A DNA stretch of 64,000 bases, taken from the NCBI RefSeq assembly GCF_014207255.1, contig NZ_JACHCZ010000004.1, positions 62,001 through 126,000 of the forward strand, read 5' to 3'. Shown piece by piece: positions 5,862-15,500 of the stretch. This DNA is from Pseudomonas sp. JAI120 (GTDB taxonomy: Bacteria > Pseudomonadota > Gammaproteobacteria > Pseudomonadales > Pseudomonadaceae). A program made the position numbers and the translations under genes. How positions within the stretch are numbered: position 1 is the first letter of the stretch; the number at the start of each line of letters is the position of its first letter. The notes beneath the pieces are model-generated. The model saw only the letters and a list, made by a program, of their open reading frames with translations. It did not search any database and had not been told where the DNA came from.

Positions 5862-7922
5862 ATGTCCAGGTTTACTGCTGACTCCCGTTTGGGAAGTACT
5901 TCTGTGCTCGCTGCCCTATGCGGCGCCCTGCTCGCCCCCCACGCTCAGGCCGATGAGCACGCCGAACATGAGCTGACGCCCACGGTGATCACCGCGATCG
6001 CGCCCAGCTCGCCGCTGACCGTGATTACCAACCCCAAAGACCCGCGCCAACCGGTGCCCGCCAGCGATGGCGGCGACTACCTCAAGACCATCCCCGGCTT
6101 CGCCCTGGTACGCAACGGCGGCACCAATGGCGACCCGGTGCTGCGCGGCATGTTCGGCTCACGCCTGAACATCCTCACCAACGGCAGCATGATGCTCGGC
6201 GCCTGCCCCGGCAGGATGGATGCACCGACCTCGTACATTTCGCCGGAAACCTACGACAAGCTCACCGTGATCAAAGGCCCGCAGACCGTACTCTGGGGCC
6301 CGGGCGCGTCGGCCGGCACCGTCCTGTTCGAGCGCGAACCGGAGCACTTCGGTGAACTCGGCACGCGGCTCAATGCCAGTGTATTGGCCGGTTCCAACGG
6401 GCGCTTCGACAAGGCCATCGATGCCGCGGCTGGCGGGCCGCTGGGCTATGTGCGGGTAATCGGCAACCAGGCCCATGCCGATGACTACAAGGACGGCAAC
6501 AACGACACCGTCGCCTCGCGTTACGACAAGTGGAATGGCGACGTTGCCGTCGGCTTCACCCCGGATGCCGACACCCTGCTGGAGCTCACCGCCGGCCGTG
6601 GCGACGGCGAAGCGCGTTACGCCGGGCGCGGCATGGACGGCTCGCAGTTCCTGCGCGAAAGCCTGGGCCTGCGCTTCGAGAAATCGTATATCGGCGAAGT
6701 GCTGGATAAGGTCGAAGCCCAGGTCTACTACAACTACGCCGACCACGTGATGGACAACTACAGCCTGCGCACGCCCTCGGGCACCGGGATGATGGCCGGG
6801 CCCATGGCCTCCAACGTCGACCGCCGCACCCTCGGCGCGCGCATCAAGGCCACCTGGCGTTGGGCCGACGTGCAACTGATCAGCGGCCTGGATGCACAGA
6901 CCAACGAGCATCGCCAACGCAGCAGCATGGGCATCGACACCTACAAGGATTTGCCCAAGGTCAAGGACGCCAACTTCCACAACTACGGCGTGTTCGGCGA
7001 ACTCACCTGGTACGCCGCCGACCGTGACCGCCTGATCACCGGCGCGCGCCTGGACCGCGCCTCGGCCAAGGACTTCCGCCAGACCACCGGTTCCGGCATG
7101 AGCGCACGCGCCAACCCGACCGCCGACGACACCCGCGCCGATACCCTGCCCTCGGGCTTTATGCGCTACGAGCACGACCTGGCCGACAGCCCGACCACGC
7201 TCTATGCCGGCCTGGGCCACTCGGAACGCTTTCCGGATTACTGGGAGCTGTTCTCGCCCAACACCGGTGCAGTCAACGCCTTCGACGGCGTGAAGCCGGA
7301 GAAAACCACCCAGCTCGACTTCGGTGCGCAGTACAAAGCCGACAACCTCGAAGCCTGGGCCTCGGGCTACGTCGGCCAGGTGCGTGACTTCATCCTGTTC
7401 GACTACCGGCCGGGGATGATGGGCACCACCTCCCAGGCGCGCAATGTAGACGCGCGCATCATGGGCGGCGAACTGGGCGCGGCCTACACGCTGACGCAAC
7501 ACTGGAAGGCCGACGCCACCCTCGCCTACGCCTGGGGCAAGAACAGCAGCGACGGCAAGGCCCTGCCGCAAATGCCGCCGCTGGATGCACGTTTCGGCCT
7601 GACCTACAGCGAGGACGACTGGAGCGTCGGCGCCCTGTGGCGGGTGGTGGCAGCGCAAAACCGCATCGACCAGAACAAGGGCAACGTGGTCGGCAAGGAC
7701 TACGACAAGAGTGGCGGCTTTGGCGTGTTCTCGCTGAATGGCGCGTATCGCATCAACAAAAACTTCAAGGTCAGCACCGGCGTCGACAACCTGTTCGGCA
7801 AAGCCTACGCCGAGCACTTGAACCTGGCCGGCAACGCCGGGTTCGGCTACCCGGCCAACGACCCGCAGGCCATCAAGGAGCCAGGTCGCACTCTGTGGAC
7901 CAAGGTGGACATGAGCTTCTAA
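5862..7922 (+). CDS. oprC: TonB-dependent copper receptor, OprC type
   Basis: An outer-membrane TonB-dependent transporter for copper. The 686-residue protein has a signal peptide, a plug domain (TVITAIAPSSPLTVITNPKD, then LRGMFGSRLNILTNG) and a beta-barrel ending with aromatic F (DMSF). The copper ligands described for P. aeruginosa OprC, a CxxxM plus HxM pair, are present: CPGRM at C115/M119 and HVM at H295/M297. Length is normal. Starts at 5850 and 5862 are both possible; 5862 is chosen because GGAA lies upstream. It follows the DUF2946/PCu(A)C genes and precedes a PepSY protein, as is usual for this receptor. Confidence 0.95.
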   Translation: MSRFTADSRLGSTSVLAALCGALLAPHAQADEHAEHELTPTVITAIAPSSPLTVITNPKDPRQPVPASDGGDYLKTIPGFALVRNGGTNGDPVLRGMFGSRLNILTNGSMMLGACPGRMDAPTSYISPETYDKLTVIKGPQTVLWGPGASAGTVLFEREPEHFGELGTRLNASVLAGSNGRFDKAIDAAAGGPLGYVRVIGNQAHADDYKDGNNDTVASRYDKWNGDVAVGFTPDADTLLELTAGRGDGEARYAGRGMDGSQFLRESLGLRFEKSYIGEVLDKVEAQVYYNYADHVMDNYSLRTPSGTGMMAGPMASNVDRRTLGARIKATWRWADVQLISGLDAQTNEHRQRSSMGIDTYKDLPKVKDANFHNYGVFGELTWYAADRDRLITGARLDRASAKDFRQTTGSGMSARANPTADDTRADTLPSGFMRYEHDLADSPTTLYAGLGHSERFPDYWELFSPNTGAVNAFDGVKPEKTTQLDFGAQYKADNLEAWASGYVGQVRDFILFDYRPGMMGTTSQARNVDARIMGGELGAAYTLTQHWKADATLAYAWGKNSSDGKALPQMPPLDARFGLTYSEDDWSVGALWRVVAAQNRIDQNKGNVVGKDYDKSGGFGVFSLNGAYRINKNFKVSTGVDNLFGKAYAEHLNLAGNAGFGYPANDPQAIKEPGRTLWTKVDMSF

Positions 7923-7925
7923 AAG

Positions 7926-7993
7926 CATCGGGGGCAAGCCCCCTCCCACAGTTGGAATGCATTCCACATGTGGGAGGGGGCTTGCCTCCGATG
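7926..7993. repeat. REPIN (two inverted REPs)
   Basis: Left REP CATCGGGGGCAAGCCCCC continues into CTCCCACA and is mirrored by TGTGGGAGGGGGCTTGCC ending CCGATG, with about 18 nt between. It sits between oprC and the PepSY gene and could attenuate read-through. Confidence 0.85.
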
Positions 7994-8039
7994 GCGGCCT
8001 GACCAACGACAAAAAATTAAGCTTTGCGGAGCATTCCTG

Positions 8040-9422
8040 ATGACCACTCAAAAAGTTTCCTTCTACAACCTGGCCTGGCGCTGGCACTTCTACGCCGGCC
8101 TCTTCGTCGCCCCTTTCATGGTACTGCTGGCCCTGACCGGCATCATTTACCTGTTCAAGCCCCAACTCGACCCGCTGATGTACGGCGACCTGCTCAAGGT
8201 GCAAAGCGCCGAGCACGCACTGAGTGCCGACGAACAGTTGCAACGTGCCCAGGCGGCCTTTCCCCAGGGCAAGATCAGCAAGTACCTGCCACCCGTCGAC
8301 GCCACCAGCAGCGCGCAGTTCGTGATGCACGACGGTGGTCGCGAAGTGACGGTGTTCGTCGACCCCTATCGCGGCACCGTACTCGGTGAGCAGGATGCGA
8401 AAAAAAACCTGCAAGCCATTGCCCGCGCCCTGCACGGCGAGTTGATGATCGGCACCGTCGGCGATCGCCTGGTGGAACTCGCTGCCGGTTGGGGTGTGAT
8501 GCTGGTGGTGTCCGGCCTGTACCTGTGGTGGCCGCGCGGAAAAACGTCGGCCGGCGTGCTGTGGCCACGTTTCAATACCCGTGGCCGCGTGTTCTGGCGT
8601 GATCTGCATGCCGTCGCAGGTTTCTGGGGCGCGGCGTTTTTGCTGGTGATGCTGCTCAGCGGCATGACCTGGACCGGCTTCTGGGGCAAGCAATACGCCG
8701 ACCTGTGGAACACCTTCCCGGCGGCGATGTGGAACAACGTGCCGCAGTCCGACCAACAGGCGCGCGTGCTCAATACCGCGACGCAACAGACCGTGCCCTG
8801 GGCCATGGAAAATACGCCGATGCCGATGTCCGGCGATCATGCCGAACACATGAAGCACGGCGCCATGCACGCCGCTCCCGCAGCCCCCACCGTCAGCCTG
8901 CAACACGTGGTCGACCTGGCCACCGCACGCAAGGTCGAGCCCGGCTACAGCATCACCGTCCCCACCACCGCCGAGGGCGTGTTCACTATCGCCGTGTTCG
9001 CCGACGACCCGCGCAACGACGCCACGCTGCACGTGGACCAATACACCGGCAAAGTCCTCGCCGATGTGCGCTGGGCGCACTACAACACCGTGGCGCGGGC
9101 CACCGAGACCGGCGTAATGCTGCACGAGGGCAAGATGTTCGGCTGGGTGAACCAACTGATCGTGCTGCTGATCTGCCTGATGATCCTGCTCAGCGCCGTA
9201 AGCGGTGTGGTGATCTGGTGGAAGCGCCGTCCCCAGGGCGGCCTGGGTGTTCCGCCGTTGCGTCACGACCTGCCGAAGTGGAAAACCGCGATGGTGATCA
9301 TGCTCGGGCTGGCGATCATTTTCCCGCTGGTGGGCGCCTCGTTGATCGTGGTCTGGGCGCTGGATCGCCTGGTGTTGTCGCGGCTGTTTACGCAACGTCA
9401 ACCCACCACAGGTTCGACATGA
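8040..9422 (+). CDS. PepSY-associated TM protein (copper-linked)
   Basis: The 460-residue inner-membrane protein has an N-terminal membrane helix (HFYAGLFVAPFMVLLALTGI), PepSY-like segments, central helices (AAGWGVMLVVSGLYLWWPRG; FWGAAFLLVMLLSGMTW) and C-terminal helices (LIVLLICLMILLSAVSGVV; IIFPLVGASLIVVWALDRL). This is the layout of PepSY-TM proteins found beside TonB receptors, some of which may act as reductases for metal uptake. An inserted segment at residues 258-284 is rich in Met and His (NTPMPMSGDHAEHMKHGAMH), suiting copper rather than iron. The ATG at 8040 follows GGAG. It is the last gene of the copper run. Confidence 0.85.
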   Translation: MTTQKVSFYNLAWRWHFYAGLFVAPFMVLLALTGIIYLFKPQLDPLMYGDLLKVQSAEHALSADEQLQRAQAAFPQGKISKYLPPVDATSSAQFVMHDGGREVTVFVDPYRGTVLGEQDAKKNLQAIARALHGELMIGTVGDRLVELAAGWGVMLVVSGLYLWWPRGKTSAGVLWPRFNTRGRVFWRDLHAVAGFWGAAFLLVMLLSGMTWTGFWGKQYADLWNTFPAAMWNNVPQSDQQARVLNTATQQTVPWAMENTPMPMSGDHAEHMKHGAMHAAPAAPTVSLQHVVDLATARKVEPGYSITVPTTAEGVFTIAVFADDPRNDATLHVDQYTGKVLADVRWAHYNTVARATETGVMLHEGKMFGWVNQLIVLLICLMILLSAVSGVVIWWKRRPQGGLGVPPLRHDLPKWKTAMVIMLGLAIIFPLVGASLIVVWALDRLVLSRLFTQRQPTTGST

Positions 9423-9450
9423 ACCAGGTGAGATGCCCTCGCACTGAACA

Positions 9451-9488
9451 CCACGGGGCGACAGCACCCTCTCGCTGTCGCCCCGTGG
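9451..9488. terminator. Bidirectional hairpin terminator
   Basis: A perfect 14-bp inverted repeat (CCACGGGGCGACAG at 9451-9464, loop 9465-9474, its complement at 9475-9488) lies between the convergent PepSY gene and the giant repeat gene. The stem is very GC-rich but there is no long U tract. Confidence 0.7.
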
Positions 9489-9519
9489 TCTGTGCTTTAT
9501 CGGCCTGACGCGCTAACGC

Positions 9520-12500
9520 TTACAGCTCATCGCGGTCACGAATGCTCAGCGGTTCATCCTCTTCCGGGCCCTCGATTTCCGGGCCATTGGAACGCTCCAG
9601 TTGTTGTTCAGACAACTGCCCTTCGTTCATCCAGAAATCATCCTTATCCAGGACAAACAGCTTCCCGACCTTGACCAATCCCTTCAGAAAAACGCTGGGA
9701 TACACGTTCGGACCCGCCACCAGCACCTGGCTTTCCTGAGGCGAAAAGCTCGGCAGATACTTCAATAACCCACCGCCCAGACACGACAGGTACAGCGCCG
9801 CGGGCTGACGAGTGCCGCCCCGTAATACGCGAATGAAATAGCTCACGGAGGACGGTGCCACAAAGTTGCGGATCAGGGCTTGGTCCCTGGCTTCACGGCT
9901 GTCCGTGGCCGGCATGCTGCTGAACAACAGGTGAACGCCTGCAACAGCGTAGCCTGACGGGAAGTCCGGCATGGGTGCAGGTGGCACCGCCGGTTGGACC
10001 GCACCCTGGGGCCCGCTGTAGAACAAGCGCAGAATCAGCGACTCGGCAAGCCCTGCGGCGACCGGCAACGTGGCCAGGAACGAAGCCCCCCCGCCATTGG
10101 CAAGCACCGCAGAGAGGTACTGCTGACTCTGATAGGGCGACAGTCGGCGCTTGAGGTCGCGCACGGCGTCATCGCCGTGGGAAAACACCGGCCCACAGGC
10201 CGCCGCCCACGGTGGGACAAAGATCTCGGCTACGCCAGGCTGCCAGAACTGATCGATACGATTGCGCGTGGTCCAGATTCGCCCCGGCACAAGGGTGTCC
10301 AACTGGCCGATTGCGATAAGGTCATGCACGTAACTGAGCACCGTCCTCACGCCATCGCGCAACTGCTGCCGAAGCTCGACCAGTCGCCCCCAACTGTCCA
10401 GTTGAGCATCGGTGCCCTGGTACTGATACTGAAGCAAGGCTCCGTCCTGGCACGACAGGTAAAACGCCAGTTGCTTGTCCTTCACCCCCTGCAAGGCGAA
10501 GCGGATGCCGGTGTCGATATCCGTAGGAGAAAAGAACGCCTGGCGCAGCGGATCACCGACGGGGGCCAGGGTTTCGTTGCTGGCACACAGATAGAAACCC
10601 TCCAATCCATAGTCCTGGGGGAGCAGGCCATGGGGAAAGACTTGCCCAAAGTCACGATAGCTCTGGCGTACCAAGGGCAGGCTGGCCATGTAGCGCCCGT
10701 TTTTCTTCGACTTGAAGATGTAGCCGAATTGCAGGTGTTCGCCATGCCTGCGGTGCTCATGGGCATAACGCACCGCATCCTTCTGCTGGGTGAAGATCGG
10801 ACTGAACGCCGGGTCTGCCAGCGCGTTTCTGATCATCAACGGCTCGACCTGAACCGCAACGAACGCCCCGGTTATCCTGCGTGGGATCCCCCAGGCCTGG
10901 CTGCCCTCCACCACGCGCAATACACCGGCATTGCCCAGGCGGGTGACGAACTCGGCGGGGGTCAATTCGCCTGTGCGAATCTGACGTTCGATGCGGTTTT
11001 CCAAGCGGTCCCCGCGGACCCGGTTCAGCGGCACCAGGTCCTTTTTCAGTTGTTCTTCCAGGGTGGTATGGCTGCGGGTGTAGCTCAGTACACAACCATC
11101 GGAGCCCAACAGGTACTCGCGGACCAGGCTGGCATCCTGGCCCGAGAGAGCCGCAGAAATCACCCGGGTGGACAGCATGTTGCGGTAGAGGCTCTCCTGC
11201 CGGGCTTCCAGCGCAAACGGCAGGTCGCGAGGCGAGCTTGAGCGGTAGCGCGCGACAATGGTATGGCCCCCCGGGAAGCCGCCGGTACTGACCACTTCGT
11301 CAGGGAAAATCCACTTGGGGTCAAAGTCTTCCCGAGGCACTTTCAGGGGTTCGGTGGTCACGAACAAACCATCCGGACGCTTGAGAATCAAGCCGCCCAT
11401 CAACCCGTTACTCTGGAGCAGCGAGCGTGCATGGCGTGCCGCATCGTCCTGATCGTGGAACGCCGGGCCCAGACGACGGCGGATGAAATTGGCATACGGT
11501 CGCCATTGTTCGGTGCCGGGGCTCACCGCGCCTCGTCGGTCCCAGCACTGGCTGCTGTACAGCACCCGCAGGTCACCGGCGCGGGCGACCAGTGAAATAT
11601 ACCGGCGCGTATCGAACGCGCCATTGCGCAGGCTCATGCCTTCAATCGTCACGCCCTCGTCAGCGCTTGGCGCCTTGAGCAGGGTGGAAGCTTGGGGCTG
11701 GTAACGCAACAGGGCGCCATCCAAGGTCGACAGGTAGACCGGCAGCGCACCGTTGGTGGACGCGCGAGGCAGGTACCGGGCATCTTCTTCGGCACGCAAC
11801 AGCACCTCGGGCGTGACAAAAAACTGCGTCAGCCAGGCCTCCAGGGTCGGTAATCCCGAGGGTTGCCATTGCTGTGAATAGAGCAGCCCCACCAGCACGA
11901 AATTTTGCACAAAACTTCCACCCCCCAGGTAGCCACTCCCCCTGGAAGCGTCGCTCAACCAACGCCCGTTGGTACTCATGGGTAAGAGTTCGCTGACCAC
12001 GTACTCATCCGCCTGCGGGTGCTTGAGGATGTACGCGGTACACCCTTGAGCATCCAGGTTCCTGCCGTACCCGCGAACATGGGCATTGATCGCGGCCGCG
12101 TCCTGACTGCTGAAGACCGCACCCAACGCCGGGGTTTGCAGCGCAGCGGCGGCGTACTCGAAGTTCGGCGTCCAGTCGTTGTAGACCCTGCCGCGCGGGC
12201 CCCACAGGGGGCTCTGCACAAGCACCTGCAGACTGCCCGCATCGGCCAGCCGGGTAACGATGTCCACGGGTTTTAGCGCGCCCGACTCCAGCCGCTCGAA
12301 ATAGCCATTTTTGCCCGGCTCGCGGGTGGTATTGCTCTGTACCAGCAACTCCCTGTCCGAGCCACTGGGGGTGTAGCTGATCAGGTTATTGGGCGAACCG
12401 CTCAAATAGGCCGGCAACCGCGACTGAATCACCGAGCGGATCTCCACATCCGAGAACAACGTGGTGTTGACCTCCAGGTCGGTCAGCGTCCATTTCAATC

Positions 12501-15500
12501 GCTGCTGGCGTTCCCGATCACCCGCAGACAACGCCGCGTGGGAGGCATAGCGCGCATGAATCCGGTAGCCTGCGGGGGGCACCAGTGCCCCATTGCCCAC
12601 GATGGGTGTCAGCAGGTCGGTGGCGAATCCATCGCCGTGAATGATCATGGGCTCGGTGAACACAAATCGCCCCGTTGTGCCCTTGAGGATATAACCGCCA
12701 TAGGCGGTTCCCCGGCGAAAGCCGATCTTCTCGTGGGCATGGCGTGCGGCATCATCGGCGGTGAGGAACGCGGCACTCAGTGACACTGCAGTCGAGCCCA
12801 GTGGTAATGCCTCGCTGTCATGCACCGGCCCCAGCGTGCTCCAGAGCCCGCCTCGCTGAACCACCACCAGGTCGCCGGCACGGGCCACCCGGCGAACAAA
12901 ATCCCGGGGTGACAGCGAGCCGTCGAGCAACGCCGCTTCATTGCCTTTGTCGGTGACGGTTTGGCCGTCGAGGGTAAACAGCTCGTGGGCGGACTCGGCA
13001 CTCGGGACCTGCCAGTGCAGCAAGGCATTGTCAGCGGTTCGCAGGTAGAGCTTGAGCCCGAGGGAGGCGATCTGGATACCTGTGGTGGCCAGCGACTGCG
13101 TCATCACATCCACCAGCAGCGCTGGCGACGCAAAGCGCTTATACAGCCACGCGTCCTCGGGCGGCAGTTTCTGCGGTGCCTGGGCCGAGTTCGCGTAATA
13201 GAGCCCCACCAGGCGGTAGTTCGATACCAGCTTCGGCTGGCCGTTTTCACGCACAGGAAACAAGCTGCCCAAGGTGGTGCCCGGAGCCGCCGGCAACGTG
13301 GCGATATAACTCGGGGCCGTTCGGTGCTTGAGTACAAACCCCACGGCGGCACGCCCCGATAGATCGCGACTGTTCAGGGCGACCAACACAGCGGTGTGCC
13401 CCATGCTGGTCTGAGGGCTAAAAAACGGCTGGTCCTGCACCGTGGCCTCACGGCTGACCGGGCTGCCCAGCGTCCAGCCCTTTACCACGCGACCACGAAT
13501 CCCTCCCCACACTTTGTTGGCGACCACCACCCGCAAGTCTCCGGCTTGCGCCAGGTTCCACACGGCACCTTCAAACGCCGTGAACGGCACCACTGGCTCG
13601 GCCCCGGTCATCTGTCGCAATAACACTTGCTCTTCGTTCGAACCACTGCAGGTGTACTTGAGCAACGAGCCATCAGGCCCGGACAGATAATGCACCGGAG
13701 TGAAATCACGGTGGGTCAGGGCAAACACCTGATCGGCATTCGAGAAGAAGCTGGTGAACAGCGCCACCTGGTCCAGGTTGAAGCTGGGATTGTGCTGCTT
13801 CACCTCGCCGGTGTCGGCGGGGTGGGAATGATAGAGACCCTGGCACTCATAAGAAGCCGGGGCGATGAAGTGCCCCTGATCATCGGTGGCCAGGATACGC
13901 TGGAAGTCGAACCGCACCTCGTCACCCGCAACCGGCACCGTGGCGAAATAGTGGTTATCGCGCTTGAGGATCGCGCCGCCGTACTCCTTGTCCCGCCGCT
14001 CGCCAATACTGGTGTGAGCCCAGTAGGCGGCGTCATCGGGCAAGGCAAAGGCGGGGCCGACCACCGGTTCGGGAATGTTCGAAAAAGGCCGCCAGTTATC
14101 CACCACCTCCCCGGCCTGGTCCCAGATCCGGCTGGTACTGAGCACCTGCAGCGTCCCGGCCATTGCCACCTTGTGGACGTAAGCCTGCGGGGTCAGCACA
14201 CCCGTCAACAGCGCGCTTTCAAATCCGTGATCGTCCACCGTGGTGCCTTGGACGCGATAAAGGCCAGCCTCCTTCTGCGAATAGGAAAACCGGTACGCAA
14301 GCACCGCGTCGTCCGGGGCCCGTAGATAAAGACTCACGCCCTGCTCCGCCACTTGCTCACTGGGGATCAGACGCGCCTGCTGCGCCGCCGTCGCCAACCC
14401 CAACGCCGGGAAAAAGCTGCGATACAGCCACGGCTGTGCCTCCGGTACCCGGGATCGCGCCGGGGGCGCGTCGCAGTAAAACCCTTCGATGACAAACCCG
14501 TCAGGCAGTACATAACGACCGTCCTGGTTCCACATCAGAAAGTCCGTCATGGAGAACCGCGGTTGCTGAGTGCCCAGCGCTGGGGTCGCCAGGTATTCCG
14601 GCTGGCCACTACGCTTGAGGATCAGGCCGATGCGCCAGGTGTCCTGACTGGCAGGCAAGCCCTCCACGGCAGCCTGGATGGCATCGGTGGGCGCGGTGCA
14701 TACGGCAGACAGCAAAGGCCGCATCCCCGTCGGCGTGTGTGCGAATGCCTGGTAGGGTTGCCAGTTTGCCGGCACCACGCCTCGAGAACCGCCCCACAGG
14801 GCGCTGGCGGTGACAAAACTCAGTTCTCCCAGCATCTGCATTTTTTTTATGAAACCCTCCAGCGTCCCATCGCTGCCGAAAGGGCCATCGGCAATTTCTC
14901 CCAACAGCCACTTGGCGTACTGTTTTTCCGCAAATGTGCCACTGGGTCGATAGCGAATCAGTGAGTTATCCGGCCCGGACACGTACGAAAGCGCGAAGTT
15001 TTTTTGCCAGACGATGTCGGCGGCGGCGTCCCACGTGGAGAAAAAATTCAGGTGTGCTTTCACCTGCTGAGGGGAAAAATTCGGATTGCTGCTCGCTACC
15101 ACGTCATGGTCCGCCGGGTGGGAATGGTAGAGCGCAGCCCGCTGATACCCAGGGATCGACAAGAAGCTGCCATCGGCATGGGTGCTCAACACCTCGCGCA
15201 CATCGAACTCAAGCTCTTTGCCATGCACCGGTTCGGTGGCGAAAAAATAGCCGCCAGGGTTTTGCAGAATCACCCCGCCGTACTCTCGTTCGCGTCGCGC
15301 CCCGATACGTCGGTGGGCCCAGAGCGCCGCGTCATCCGGCGAAATAAACGCCGGACTCAAGGTCGGCAGGGTCACCACCCTGTCGACGCCGCCCGGCCGG
15401 GATTTGGGCGGCGGTACTGCCGCAAAGGGTTTCCAGTGTCGGTCGACAACGCCGGCCGCCCCCCATAACCCATTGCCCAGCACAACCCGCAATCGGCTGA

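Noticed and set aside
6159..9467. A long open frame (about 1100 codons) on the minus strand
   Set aside because: It is antisense to oprC and the PepSY gene, both of which have clear family motifs and ribosome sites. Long antisense frames are expected in GC-rich genes with G/C third positions.
9419..9508. Short frame MNQVRCPRTEHH... after the PepSY gene
   Set aside because: It runs through the terminator hairpin, lacks a ribosome site and shows no similarity.
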